Source: Cyanobium sp. AMD-g (GTDB lineage Bacteria; Cyanobacteriota; Cyanobacteriia; PCC-6307; Cyanobiaceae). From it: 64,000 nt of DNA. Below, one piece after another: positions 1 through 8,951 of this stretch. The stretch covers positions 62,001 to 126,000 of the forward strand of contig NZ_JAGQCW010000003.1 in assembly GCF_024346395.1 (NCBI RefSeq), given 5' to 3'. The number at the start of each line of letters is the position of its first letter. The first letter of the stretch is position 1. Below the pieces are notes generated by a model. The model did not search any database. It was given only the letters and a program-made list of their open reading frames with translations, and was not told where the DNA came from. The position numbers and the translations under genes are program-made.

Positions 1-102
1 GGGTAAGCTAGCGGATCCTATGACAATGTACCTGCGATCATTGTACCGATCAGTAATGCCTCGGCTGCTGAGCAGATCATGAATGCTCAGCTCGTTACTC
101 AT
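1..102 (-). CDS. Partial unknown gene, N-terminal 34 codons
   Basis: An open frame starts at an ATG at 102 and runs off the window edge, giving a start MSNELSIHDLLSS followed by RYIVIGSASL. An AGGTGA-type ribosome-binding sequence lies just upstream. It begins 43 bp after the FkbM-like gene on the same strand, so it is probably the next gene of the same polysaccharide operon. Thirty-four residues are too few to name a family. The hydrophobic YIVIGSASL strand could belong to a nucleotide- or sugar-binding fold, but that is a guess. Confidence 0.55.
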   Translation of the reverse strand, partial: MSNELSIHDLLSSRGITDRYNDRRYIVIGSASLP

Positions 103-145
103 CTCTTCACCTGCCCCGTGAGCTGTTGAATGTCCTAAATTTGGA

Positions 146-1222
146 TCATGACTCAGTTGAGCCAGTAGGTTTATATCGGAACCGCTGATACGATCTTTTC
201 ATGAGGTGCTTAATAGCAAGGTAGAGCCTTATTGGTCGCTCTAGTTCGGCAAAGCGCTGTTCCAAGTAGTCAATCCTGTTGCCTGCTGACTTTTGTCGAG
301 AGTCAAGCCACTTATTTTCAGATTCTAGGTATTGTATCCTTTGACGTGAATGCTCAAGCTTTTGGGCTAGCAAGCTGACTTTTTTCCAAGTGCTCAACTC
401 CTGGATTGGCATTGAGCTGAGACTCTCTTCGTCTAGCCAATCGCCATCAAGAAAAAGGGGCGCATTCCCTTCTACATTGCAATCGATATCAAGTGGATGC
501 GGCAGCATGGGAGGATACAGCCTGCCATTTGGTTTTTGGAGAAAGCGATCTCTTCGTAGAAATGTAAGCTCAATGAAGTGCGGAATTGCCAGACTTGAGC
601 CCTCAAGGACAAATTCTCCGTCGCAATTGTTGGGATGTGCATGTACGCAGATATGAGTCTTGTCCAGTTTTCTCAGTAGGGGTCCTAGTTCTTCTTCAAA
701 CCTGCTTGGGTCATTGGCAACACTTAGGCCGTGAAGCTCAACCAGAATAATTCGGAAGCGGTTAATGGTGGCTTCGCTGCAGGTAAGCAGGTTTCTGAAT
801 TCGGCGCCTTCGATATCCATCTGAAGCAGAAGGTCTTCATTGTGGGCAGACTCTTCGCCTTCCACCCATTCATCAATGGTGATGCTATCGCTCCCGCCAT
901 CCACGTCCAGCCATTTCTTCCTGAACGTTTGCAACCCTTCCCGAAGGGGAGTCTTCATTGTCTCTATGTCGCACGTGAAATCGCACATGTGACAGGGAAT
1001 TCCATGGTTGTCTGTCAGGTCATCTTCAAAGTCCTTAGTGTTATTGACGCCTGGCGAGAAGCAGGCCTTGATCCCTTGAAGATCGTCTGGAACCAAGTAC
1101 GCACCGTCTCCCTTTCCTCCTATCCTGATAAGGGGATAGGGTGACGGTTTGGGCCTCATGATCATGATGCTATCGATCCGGCTGGTCAGTGAGCCCAGTT
1201 GAGAATCTATGTTGTTAAGCAT
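146..1222 (-). CDS. FkbM-like methyltransferase with C-terminal coiled coil
   Basis: This 358-residue protein contains QMDIEGAEFRNLL near residues 133-145, the acidic-loop motif of FkbM-type SAM-dependent methyltransferases. An early GGKGDGAYLVPDD segment resembles the sugar- and glycan-associated members. After about residue 270 the chain becomes a charged heptad-like stretch, probably a coiled coil, and ends in a basic tail. It lies between gmd (51 bp upstream) and a partial gene (43 bp downstream), all on the minus strand, so O-methylation of a surface polysaccharide is the likely role. The DNA is visibly more AT-rich than the core genes further right, which suggests transfer. The methyltransferase fold is fairly certain; the substrate is inferred from context. 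Confidence 0.7.
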   Translation of the reverse strand: MLNNIDSQLGSLTSRIDSIMIMRPKPSPYPLIRIGGKGDGAYLVPDDLQGIKACFSPGVNNTKDFEDDLTDNHGIPCHMCDFTCDIETMKTPLREGLQTFRKKWLDVDGGSDSITIDEWVEGEESAHNEDLLLQMDIEGAEFRNLLTCSEATINRFRIILVELHGLSVANDPSRFEEELGPLLRKLDKTHICVHAHPNNCDGEFVLEGSSLAIPHFIELTFLRRDRFLQKPNGRLYPPMLPHPLDIDCNVEGNAPLFLDGDWLDEESLSSMPIQELSTWKKVSLLAQKLEHSRQRIQYLESENKWLDSRQKSAGNRIDYLEQRFAELERPIRLYLAIKHLMKRSYQRFRYKPTGSTES

Positions 1223-1273
1223 CCTGAAGGCAAAGTCAGATTTCGTAATTTAGCAGCATGTTGCCGATGCTTT

Positions 1274-2230
1274 TCAGTGCAGAACAGATTCATACATCTT
1301 GCTCACTACTTTTCTTAAGTCTTGCTTGGTACTCCAGCCTAGCTCTGACATGATCCTTTCTGGAGCCAGCGCTGAGTATCGCAGGTCGCTTGGCCGAAGC
1401 AGATCCTCTGATGCTTCGACCAATCCATGAGAATCCAAGCCGGCCATCATAAATGTTTCATCAACGAGATCCCTCAAGGAATGGGTGCGTCCCGAAGCAA
1501 TGACGTAATCGCTCGGCTTTTCTGCTTGCAGCATTATAAACATCGCCTCCACATAGTCTGGTGCCCAGCCCCAGTCACGCCAGATGTCGAGATTGCCGAG
1601 CTTCAGTTTCTCCTTGCTGCCGTTGGCGATCGCTTTCACTCCCTGGATGATCTTCTGGGTCACGAACCGCTCCGGCCGTAGCGGCGATTCATGGTTAGCC
1701 AGGATGCCGCTGCAGGCAAATAGACCGTAGGCCTCCCGGTAGTTGGCCACCTGCCAGAAGGCCGTGGCCTTGGCGACCGCGTAGGGGCTGCGGGGGCGGA
1801 AGGGGGTGTCCTCGTTGGCTGGTTCCTTGCCCGTATCCCCGAAGCACTCGGAGCTGCCGGCGTTGAACAACCGCACTGGGGCGCCCAGGTAGCGGATCAC
1901 CTCCAGCAGGGTGAGGCTGCCGCCGGCGATTGATTCCATGCATTCCACTGGCTGCTCGAACGACAGCCCCACGCTCGTCTGGCCTGCCAGGTTGTAGATC
2001 TCATCTGGTTGCACGCCGCTCACCACTTTGAGCACGCTGCGGAAGTCGTTCGGTGCCATGGAGCGGATCTCCACTGCGTCTGCCACGCCCAGTCGCTCCA
2101 GGCGGCTGGTGTTCGCCATCTGGGCGTCGCGGCTGGTACCCACCACTCGGTAACCCTTGCCGAGGAGCAGTTGGCTCAGGTAGGCGCCGTCTTGGCCGGT
2201 TACGCCGAGGATCAGTGCGGTACGGCTCAT
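1274..2230 (-). CDS. gmd: GDP-mannose 4,6-dehydratase
   Basis: GMD converts GDP-mannose to GDP-4-keto-6-deoxymannose, the precursor of GDP-fucose and related deoxysugars. The 318-residue protein has the N-terminal Rossmann motif GVTGQDGAYL, the active-site NAGSSECFGDTG segment, the YxxxK pair in SPYAVAKA, and the family's WRDWGWAPDYVEAM block. It is slightly shorter than many GMDs (about 325-370 residues) but looks complete. Codons for residues 1-229 are GC-rich and nearly match a second copy at 4866-5555. The last third (1274-1540) is clearly AT-rich. The gene is therefore probably chimeric. It heads a minus-strand run with the FkbM-like gene. Confidence 0.9.
   Translation of the reverse strand: MSRTALILGVTGQDGAYLSQLLLGKGYRVVGTSRDAQMANTSRLERLGVADAVEIRSMAPNDFRSVLKVVSGVQPDEIYNLAGQTSVGLSFEQPVECMESIAGGSLTLLEVIRYLGAPVRLFNAGSSECFGDTGKEPANEDTPFRPRSPYAVAKATAFWQVANYREAYGLFACSGILANHESPLRPERFVTQKIIQGVKAIANGSKEKLKLGNLDIWRDWGWAPDYVEAMFIMLQAEKPSDYVIASGRTHSLRDLVDETFMMAGLDSHGLVEASEDLLRPSDLRYSALAPERIMSELGWSTKQDLRKVVSKMYESVLH
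1541..2230 (-). repeat. Long direct repeat, gmd copy A (690 bp)
   Basis: This segment corresponds codon for codon to 4866-5555, in the same orientation about 3.3 kb away. The two encode 230 residues that differ at 16 positions by my count. Similarity stops right after the ATG codon of the VEAM motif in both copies. Recombination between the repeats could remove or duplicate the interval carrying the GT90 gene. Confidence 0.85.
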
Positions 2231-2349
2231 CGTTGGTTGCCCATCGGTGGGTCACTTCCTTCTGTGTGACTTGAATGAATCCTGATTCTGAGGGCTACGC
2301 GTGGTGTTTTGTGCAGCCCGAGTACACCATGCCCACCGCAGCCTCGCCT

Positions 2350-2860
2350 TAATCGCTTTCATGGCCACCCACCCGTCGGCATCCGCCAATGGTAATTTAG
2401 CTGCCCCGCAGCCCGAAACACACGATCGAACGTGAATGCACCAGGGATGTGCGGTACCCCCGAGCGGGACGGGTCGCTGCAGATGCATATGGGATCCAGT
2501 TAGGGCGTCACTATTTCGCCAACCACCCCCCAGCTTGGCTCAACTCCCCGACCTCTCAAGGCAGGACGGCAAAGCCTTGGATCCGCTTGTGCTGTTGGCA
2601 CCGGGCAATCTGTGCCGCCACAACGTCATTCGGTTCGTCTCACCTCATTAGCACTACACCTACCAAGTGGGTGAAATCTGCCTCAACGGTCCAAGGTCTA
2701 CGAACAAGCGAAGCAGAGAAACTCTTGGCGTTGAAGCTGAATGACCCACTGCTGCTTACAGCCCAATGTTGTGTGGATCACCAGGCCGTCTGACCGTATC
2801 GAGGCTGGCCAGCGAGCTGTCAAGATTCTTCCGTTGTCAGTGGCAGCTTGATTCGCACCA
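2350..2860 (+). pseudogene. Possible decayed GntR/UTRA-type regulator (PhnF-like)
   Basis: No long frame spans this 0.5-kb stretch, but pieces in different forward frames look like a GntR-UTRA regulator. Around 2395-2435 NLAAPQPETHDRT resembles the recognition helix of the winged helix. Around 2700-2790 LRTSEAEKLLALKLNDPLLL resembles the UTRA effector domain, where an EA..LL....PLL pattern is typical. A further frame change gives RPSDRIEAGQ, fitting the end of a UTRA domain. Several stops and frameshifts separate the pieces, so it would be non-functional. The assignment rests on pattern memory only; this could be unrelated non-coding DNA. The rest of 2231-3042 shows nothing else I recognise. 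Confidence 0.3.
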
Positions 2861-3042
2861 AGAGACTCCATCTATCCGGGCAGTTGGATGAGTGGAACTT
2901 CCATCACCACCATCGCATGTGGCGTTAGGTTCTATGAGTCTCACGAGTTCATTCCCGTGCTGTCTCAAGTCCTAGGTGTTCGGGAAAGTGAATGCCGCCG
3001 ATCACTGTGTATCGAAGGCTCATCGTAATCTGCGATTGAGTT

Positions 3043-3396
3043 GTGCGTCTTTGGTTCAAGCCCGAGAATCTGGCGGGAGCTTTATCTGCCATGCTAAATG
3101 AGGTATCCACTCCAATGCCCTCTCATCTCCACGAGGAAGATAACTTCAGCTACACGATTCGGCCGATGCCTATGCCGATCTTTGCGCTATCTGGTTTGGT
3201 ATCTGCACAGCTTATAGAGGCTAATATGCCGCTGCTTAATATGCAATCTGGCCTCCGTTCGGACTCCCGACAATCCTTTCAAACAACGGCCAATGTTATT
3301 ATCTATACCTTTCTGCATCTTTTTCATGAATGCCTCACGACCCCTCCTCTTTCATGGCTGTTTTCGCTTCTACTTTCTGATCTCCAGGGCGTCTGA
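3043..3396 (+). CDS. Unrecognised ORF, possibly a remnant
   Basis: This 117-codon frame lies in the AT-rich island between the decayed stretch and the GT90 gene. The translation has no motif I recognise. It is Met- and Pro-rich in the middle, with a hydrophobic C-terminal run. It could be a fragment of an island gene or a chance frame. No good ribosome-binding sequence was seen. Treat it as doubtful. Confidence 0.2.
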   Translation: MRLWFKPENLAGALSAMLNEVSTPMPSHLHEEDNFSYTIRPMPMPIFALSGLVSAQLIEANMPLLNMQSGLRSDSRQSFQTTANVIIYTFLHLFHECLTTPPLSWLFSLLLSDLQGV

Positions 3397-3494
3397 GGCC
3401 ATGAGCCAAGCGTCGTTGTATTATGGGAATCAAAGGTGATGCGAGACGGCGGATGAGCCAACCCTCTCTCTGATTGCGCTTGGGAGAATAGAGG

Positions 3495-4598
3495 TTGTCA
3501 CACCTCTGGGCATCATTTCTTCCCGATGTCAGTGAATTAGGCTATAATCAATATCTTGGTTCCAGTCTTCAATCGGGATTGCCCATGATCTCTGAGCCTT
3601 TTGGTGCATTTGCTTGCCTAAGTAAATACTGCCTTGGTAGTGGGGTGGATCTTGAGCGTTACGTTTCTCAAATTACCACTGAAGAACTTCTAGGTTGGCT
3701 CACTCTTCGATTTCAAGTCTGCCCTTCGGCGAGGAGTGATGCACGCTTATTACTTGCTATCTCAACTCAGCTTCCACTCGACAACCAAGATATCCTCAAA
3801 AGAGTTTCTTTGTGTATCTCATGCTGGCTGCCCACCATTTTGAGGGTTGCAGAGAAATGCAATTCCACAGATCTATCTCTCTTATTCTCATGTCATGACT
3901 TGGGTGATCCCTTCGCGCTTTCAATGGACAGCGAGACTTGGAATAACCTGATCCCGGATCTCTATTCCGCCACCTACGCTGTCCACCATAGTCTCCAGCC
4001 GCTCCCAAGCTTCAACCAATTCAAGTGCGATTACCAGGCTAAAACGCCGATTGCATTTTGGAGAGGATCATCCACTGGAAGCCAGTCTTCAAGTCTCGAT
4101 GAACTCATGGAAAACCCACGTGTGAAGATCTGCGTAAGGCAGATACCTTCGGAGTACACGGACATGAAGATTACAAGAATTGTGCAGGTTGTCCCAGAGA
4201 TTGAAGTCGCTTCTGAAGGCTTGTTGAGACAACATGGGATCCTAGGCTCCCATGTTGATGAAAAGTCATTCGGGGGCTATCGTTTCTATCTCGATCTTCC
4301 TGGAAACGCCTGCGCTTGGGGAAGCTTCATGAAGTACCTCCAGGGATGCCTAGTCTTGCGGCCGCAAACAGGAAGAAATCTACTTTACTATGAATACACA
4401 AAGCCTTGGTATCACTATATCCCACTTGAGGCGGATTGTAGCGATCTCGATGAAAAGATCGGATGGTGCCTCAGGAACTCAGCCAAGTCTATGGATATTG
4501 CTTACCGTGGGCTAGTGCTAATGTCTCAATATCTACATATGATTCCTCAGCTGACAGAGCGAGCAGTCGCGAAATGGATTCAAGCTTCTTCCCCCTGA
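3495..4598 (+). CDS. GT90 / CAP10-like glycosyltransferase
   Basis: The protein (up to 367 residues) has the hallmarks of glycosyltransferase family 90 (CAP10, Rumi, KDELC relatives): AFWRGSSTG near residue 190, then GGYRFYLDLPGNACAWG, then YLQGCLVLRP with YEYTKPWYHYIPLEADCSDL toward the end. That last block is the conserved donor-binding region ending in the HY.P motif. The listed start is a TTG; an ATG at 3585 (MISEPFG) is an alternative. The N-terminal 150 residues are not recognisable. The gene is AT-rich, stands alone on the plus strand between the two gmd copies, and probably adds a sugar (xylose, glucose or similar) to a surface glycan. Family call good, substrate unknown. Confidence 0.75.
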   Translation: MSHLWASFLPDVSELGYNQYLGSSLQSGLPMISEPFGAFACLSKYCLGSGVDLERYVSQITTEELLGWLTLRFQVCPSARSDARLLLAISTQLPLDNQDILKRVSLCISCWLPTILRVAEKCNSTDLSLLFSCHDLGDPFALSMDSETWNNLIPDLYSATYAVHHSLQPLPSFNQFKCDYQAKTPIAFWRGSSTGSQSSSLDELMENPRVKICVRQIPSEYTDMKITRIVQVVPEIEVASEGLLRQHGILGSHVDEKSFGGYRFYLDLPGNACAWGSFMKYLQGCLVLRPQTGRNLLYYEYTKPWYHYIPLEADCSDLDEKIGWCLRNSAKSMDIAYRGLVLMSQYLHMIPQLTERAVAKWIQASSP

Positions 4599-4862
4599 TC
4601 AACCGTCATGGAATTTTCACAATGTTCCTTCGTGCGGTAGCTTTCTCTTGAATTCCACGCCAAATTGCTTCATGCGTTGTCTTGGGCTGGTCAAGCGATG
4701 AATTGGCTAGTCGGCTAGGCCTAAGGTGTTAAAGTGCCATCTCCATGTGATGATCTGTTTTGCGACTTGCCGGCTTTCACTAAATCCCGGCCAACTAATT
4801 CAGAAAGTTGCATCTTTCTGGGTAGACATGTAACATTTGGGATTTACTCCGTCTGTCATTAA

Positions 4863-5555
4863 CTACATGGCCTCCACATAGTCTGGAGCCCAACCCCAGT
4901 CGCGCCAGATATCGAGATTGCCCAGCCGCAGTTTCTCCTGTGTGCCGGCGGCGATCGCCTTCACGCCCTGGATGATCTTCTGGGTCACGAACCGGTTTGG
5001 CCGCAGTGGTGACTCATGGTTGGCCAGGATCCCCGTACAGGCGAACAGGCCATAGGCTTCGCGGTAGTTCGCCACCTGCCAGTAGGCCGTGGCCTTCGCT
5101 ACGGCATAGGGGCTCCGGGGCCGGAAGGGGGTGTCTTCGTTGGCCGGAGTGCGGCCCGTGTCGCCGAAACACTCCGAGCTGCCCGCATTGAACAATCGCA
5201 CCGGTGCGCCGAGATACCGGATCACCTCCAGCAGGTTGAGCGTGCCGCCGGCGATCGATTCCATGCACTCCACTGGCTGCTCGAACGACAGCCCGACGCT
5301 GGTCTGGCCGGCCAGGTTGTAGATCTCGTCCGGTTCCACGCCGCTCACCACCTTCAGCACGCTGCGGAAGTCGTTCGGTGCCAGCGAAACGATCTCCACC
5401 GCCTCCGCCACCCCCAGCCGCTCCAACCGGCTGGTGTTCGCCATCTGGGCATCACGGCTGGTGCCAACCACGCGGTATCCCTTGCCCAGCAGCAGGTGGC
5501 TCAGATAAGCACCGTCCTGTCCGGTGACGCCGAGGATCAAAGCGGTGCGGCTCAT
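4863..5555 (-). pseudogene. gmd: Truncated second gmd copy
   Basis: The frame encodes residues 1-230 of GDP-mannose 4,6-dehydratase, with 16 differences from the full copy at 1274-2230, then stops immediately after VEAM. It keeps GVTGQDGAYL, NAGSSECFGDTG and SPYAVAKA but lacks the C-terminal third, which contributes substrate binding, so activity is unlikely. It lies 21 bp after yvcK on the same strand and has the GC-rich composition of its neighbours. This suggests it is the resident gene, broken when the AT-rich island arrived. The 264 bp between it and the GT90 gene show nothing recognisable. Confidence 0.85.
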
Positions 5556-5576
5556 CGGTCGTTGTTCATTGGCTGT

Positions 5577-6893
5577 TCAATCCCTCCGGTGCTTCCGGTA
5601 ATAGCGAATCACTTCCTTGGCCACGCTGCGCGGCTCGTGCCGCAGGGTGGCACTGGGCCGGGCTCCCTGCAGCGGCGCCAGGATCACCTCATAGCCTTGC
5701 TCCTCCAGGATTGAGGCTTCGCAGGTGACCGGTTCGGCGCCGCGCAGCCGGTAGAGGTCGACCAGGCTGGAATCGGCCAGTTCCTCCTGGGCCAGCACGG
5801 CGCCGAAGAGGCGCTGTTCCACCCCCAGGCTCGCCAGCTGGGCCTCGATGGCCCGCAGGTGGCCGCCCACATCCAGGCCGTCGGTTTCGCCGGGCTGGGT
5901 CATCAGGTTGCAGATGTACAGCCGCGGCGCCTTGCTGGCGCTGATGGCGCTCACCAGCTCCGGCACCAGCAGATTGGGCAGCAGGGAGGTGTAGAGGCTG
6001 CCGGGGCCCAGCACGATCAGGTCGGCATTGGCGATGGCCTCCAGCGCCCGTGGCAGGGCCGGTGGCCGTTCCGGCGTGCAGCCCAGGCGCACGATCGGGC
6101 AGGGGGCATGGCCGATCTGGGATTCGCCTTCGATCCGCTCGCCGTTCTCCAGCTCGGCCCAGAGGCGCACGTCGGCGTTGGTGGCCGGCACCACCTGGCC
6201 CTGCACCGCCAGCACGCGGCTGCTGGCGATGATCGCCGATTCCAGGCTGCCGGTGATCGCCGTCAGGGCGCTGAGGAACAGGTTGCCGAAGCTGTGGCCC
6301 TCCAGGCCGCTGCCGGCCTTGAAGCGGTATTGGAACAGGCGGGTGAGCAGGGGTTCCTCCCGCGCCAGGGCCGCCAGGCAGTTGCGGATGTCGCCGGGGG
6401 GCTGCACACCCAGCTCCCGCCGCAGCACGCCGCTGCTGCCGCCGTCATCGGCCACCGTGACGATGGCGGTGAGGTTGCTGGAATACCGCTTCAGGCCGCT
6501 CAGCAGGGTGGCCAGGCCCGTGCCGCCGCCGATCGCCACGATGTTGGGGCCCCGGTTCAGCCGCCGCTGGGCCAGCAGGGCGTCCACCAGCAGGGTGTCC
6601 TTCTCCGGGGCCAGGGCCTGCTGGATGGCGCCGAAGCTGCGGCTCTGGCCCAGCCAGACCATGGCGGCGCCGATCAGCAGCACCAGCGGGCCGGTGATCC
6701 CCCGGGGCATCACCTGGGTGAGGCGATTCAGGCCCCAGCGGATCGTCTCCAGGGTCCAGTAGATCGGCTGCAGGTCGGCCCAGACGGCCGCCCCCAGCAG
6801 GGCGATCACCAGGCCGAAGCCTGAGGTGATCATCCAGCGCTTCACCACCAGCCCCGGCTGCAGCCAGCGGGCCGCCCGCCGCGATCGGCTCAT
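5577..6893 (-). CDS. yvcK: YvcK/CofD-like gluconeogenesis factor
   Basis: YvcK proteins bind UDP-sugars and, in Bacillus, are needed for carbon metabolism and cell shape. This copy has the signature VAIGGGTGLATLLSGLKRYS followed by VTVADDGGSSGVLRRELG and PPGDIRNCLAALA, and later LGPGSLYTSLLPNL. The N-terminal region carries two hydrophobic segments, so it is probably membrane-anchored, as in other cyanobacterial members. A longer frame extends to 7022, but the added residues are Arg-rich and low complexity; the ATG at 6893 (MSRSRRAARW) is the better start. The truncated gmd follows after 21 bp. Confidence 0.9.
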   Translation of the reverse strand: MSRSRRAARWLQPGLVVKRWMITSGFGLVIALLGAAVWADLQPIYWTLETIRWGLNRLTQVMPRGITGPLVLLIGAAMVWLGQSRSFGAIQQALAPEKDTLLVDALLAQRRLNRGPNIVAIGGGTGLATLLSGLKRYSSNLTAIVTVADDGGSSGVLRRELGVQPPGDIRNCLAALAREEPLLTRLFQYRFKAGSGLEGHSFGNLFLSALTAITGSLESAIIASSRVLAVQGQVVPATNADVRLWAELENGERIEGESQIGHAPCPIVRLGCTPERPPALPRALEAIANADLIVLGPGSLYTSLLPNLLVPELVSAISASKAPRLYICNLMTQPGETDGLDVGGHLRAIEAQLASLGVEQRLFGAVLAQEELADSSLVDLYRLRGAEPVTCEASILEEQGYEVILAPLQGARPSATLRHEPRSVAKEVIRYYRKHRRD

Positions 6894-7069
6894 CAGATCC
6901 TGCTGGCGCAGGTCACCGCGGCCCACCCAGCGGGGGCGCCCGGGGCGGGAGCCGCCTCGGCGCCGACGGGCGTTCGCAGCGGGGCCTCGAACCGTCAAGG
7001 GCAGGGCGTGGCGACGCGGCACAGACCTACCGAACTGTACGGATGAAAAGCCCCTCCTGAACCGGCAGG

Positions 7070-7924
7070 ATGGGAGCCGGGCCCACGGGGTCTGCTTGCT
7101 GTGGTGCTTTGCCCCTCAATCAACTGGCGCTGAACGTTCCCCCGTCCACCCCACCGGTGGCCCAGATGGAGAACCTGAGCATGCGCTGGGGCGACACCAT
7201 GGTCCTGGATCGGGTCGACCTCAGCCTCACGGCGGGTGAGCGTCTCGTCGTGGTGGGGCCCTCGGGCTCCGGTAAGTCCACCCTGCTGCGGCTGCTGGCG
7301 GGGCTGCAGCTGCCCACCGACGGGCGGCTGCTCATCCACGGGGAGCCACAGAGCTACCTGCGCCTGGATCAGCGCCACCCCCCCGACGTGCGCCTGGTGT
7401 TCCAGAACCCGGCCCTGCTGGCCTCGCTCTCCGTGCGGGAGAACGTCGGTTTTTTGCTCTACCGCTTCAGCCGCCTGGGTGAGCAGGAGATCGCCAAGCG
7501 GGTCGACCAGGCCCTGCAGGCCGTGGGGCTGGCGGGCATCGCCGATCGCATGCCCGGCGAGCTCAGTGGCGGCATGCAGAAGCGCGTCAGCTTTGCCCGC
7601 GCCCTGATCGAAGACCCCACCCTGGCGTCGGCCCGCACGCCCCTGCTGCTGTTTGACGAGCCCACGGCCGGCCTTGACCCGGTGGCCTGCACCCGCATCG
7701 AAGACCTGATCGTGCGCACCTCCCGCATCGTCCACGCCTCCACGCTCGTGGTGAGCCACGTGATGAGCACGATCGACCGCTGCGCTGAGCGGGTGGCCCT
7801 CCTCTATGACGGTCGCTTCCGCTGGATCGGCCCTGTCGAGGACTTCCGCGTCAGCACCAATCCCTATGTGGTCCAGTTTCGGAGCGGTAGTCTGCAGGGA
7901 CCGATGCAGCCGGCTGAGAACTGA
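7070..7924 (+). CDS. ABC transporter ATP-binding protein (Mla/Ttg2A type)
   Basis: This is a complete ABC ATPase: Walker A GPSGSGKSTLL, Q-loop LVFQNPALL, signature ELSGGMQKRV, Walker B LLLFDEPTAGLDP and the switch histidine in VVSHVMS. The GGMQKR form and the partner MCE gene 4 bp downstream identify the MlaF/Ttg2A group, which energises lipid transport between membranes. In plants the homologue is TGD3. The permease is not in this window. The start is uncertain: conservation begins at about MENLSMRWG (7166), so a GTG at 7157 may be used instead of the ATG at 7070. It is transcribed divergently from yvcK. Confidence 0.88.
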   Translation: MGAGPTGSACCGALPLNQLALNVPPSTPPVAQMENLSMRWGDTMVLDRVDLSLTAGERLVVVGPSGSGKSTLLRLLAGLQLPTDGRLLIHGEPQSYLRLDQRHPPDVRLVFQNPALLASLSVRENVGFLLYRFSRLGEQEIAKRVDQALQAVGLAGIADRMPGELSGGMQKRVSFARALIEDPTLASARTPLLLFDEPTAGLDPVACTRIEDLIVRTSRIVHASTLVVSHVMSTIDRCAERVALLYDGRFRWIGPVEDFRVSTNPYVVQFRSGSLQGPMQPAEN

Positions 7925-7928
7925 GCCC

Positions 7929-8951
7929 ATGCGCCGGAGTGTTCGTGAAGCCCTGGTTGGTTTTTCCCTGCTGGCGGCCATCGCCAGTGGCCTGGGGTTG
8001 TGGTTCTGGCTGCGTGGCGTCTCCCTGAGCCGCGACACCTGGACGATCCGGGCCAGTTTCGCCGATGCCGGCGGCCTGGCCGTCCGCTCGCCGGTCAGCT
8101 TCCGGGGGGTGCTGGTGGGCAACGTGAGCAGGGTCACGGTCACCGATTCGGCGGTGGTGGCCGAACTGGAGATCAACGATCCCCGCCTGCGCCTGGCCCG
8201 CCCCATGGTGGCCCGGGTCAGCGCCTCCTCCCTTCTCGGTGGGGATGCCCAGGTGTCGCTGCTGGTCGGAGGTCCCCCCCTGCCGGCCAGCCTGCCAGGG
8301 CCACGGGATCGGGGCTGCAACGACACCCGCATGGTGTGCAACGGCGGCAAGGTGAGCGGCGTCGCAGCGGCCAGCCTCGACACCGTCACCGAGTCGGTCC
8401 AGAGCCTGCTCAACCAGGCGGAGAAGGAGCAGCTCGTTCACCAGATGGTGGCGGCCACCGCCGCCTTCTCCAAGACCGCCAAGGAGACCGAGCTGCTCAC
8501 CAAAAGCGGTCAGGTGTTCCTGCGGGACGCCCAGGTGCTCGTCACCCAGCTGAACCGCTCGGCGGGCAAGGTGGATCCCATCCTGAGCAACCTCAACCTC
8601 GCCAGTGCCGATGCCGCCAGGGCCACCAAGCACGTCGGCAACCTGGCGGCGGCACTCGACAACCCCAGGACCGTGGCCGATCTGCAGGCCACCCTGGCCA
8701 ACGCCAAGCAGCTGACCGACCGCTGGTCGGCCGTCGGCGGCGACATGAGCAAGCTCACCGGCGATCCGAAGTTCCTCGACGGCATCCGCAGCGTCTCGGT
8801 CGGCCTGGGCAGGTTCTTCGAGGAGCTCTATCCGGCCGAGGTGGAGGCGGCCCGCGACCGCAAGGCGCGGCAGGACGCCCGCCAGCAGGAGGCAAAGGCC
8901 GCCCGTCAGGCCGCCCAGGACCGGCTTGCCCCCACCGTCAGAAACCGTTGA
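7929..8951 (+). CDS. MCE-domain protein (MlaD/TGD2-like substrate binder)
   Basis: MCE proteins are the periplasmic substrate-binding parts of lipid-transporting ABC systems. The 340-residue protein starts at ATG 7929 ([11 protein letters not shown]) with one N-terminal transmembrane helix. The MCE domain follows: [20 protein letters not shown] with VGNVSRV, ending near residue 115. The rest is long and helical with Ala, Lys and Gln, typical of the extended cyanobacterial and plastid TGD2 type. It lies 4 bp after the ABC ATPase and forms one unit with it. Its 3' end overlaps the convergent chlD gene by 14 bp. Confidence 0.85.
   Translation: MRRSVREALVGFSLLAAIASGLGLWFWLRGVSLSRDTWTIRASFADAGGLAVRSPVSFRGVLVGNVSRVTVTDSAVVAELEINDPRLRLARPMVARVSASSLLGGDAQVSLLVGGPPLPASLPGPRDRGCNDTRMVCNGGKVSGVAAASLDTVTESVQSLLNQAEKEQLVHQMVAATAAFSKTAKETELLTKSGQVFLRDAQVLVTQLNRSAGKVDPILSNLNLASADAARATKHVGNLAAALDNPRTVADLQATLANAKQLTDRWSAVGGDMSKLTGDPKFLDGIRSVSVGLGRFFEELYPAEVEAARDRKARQDARQQEAKAARQAAQDRLAPTVRNR

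Noticed and set aside
1-5600. Insertion sequence or integrase driving the island
   Set aside because: No transposase, integrase or terminal inverted repeats could be seen; the long gmd direct repeat explains mobility without them.
5859-6824. 321-codon plus-strand frame opposite yvcK
   Set aside because: Ala/Gln/Gly-rich antisense shadow; the yvcK motifs on the other strand are unambiguous.
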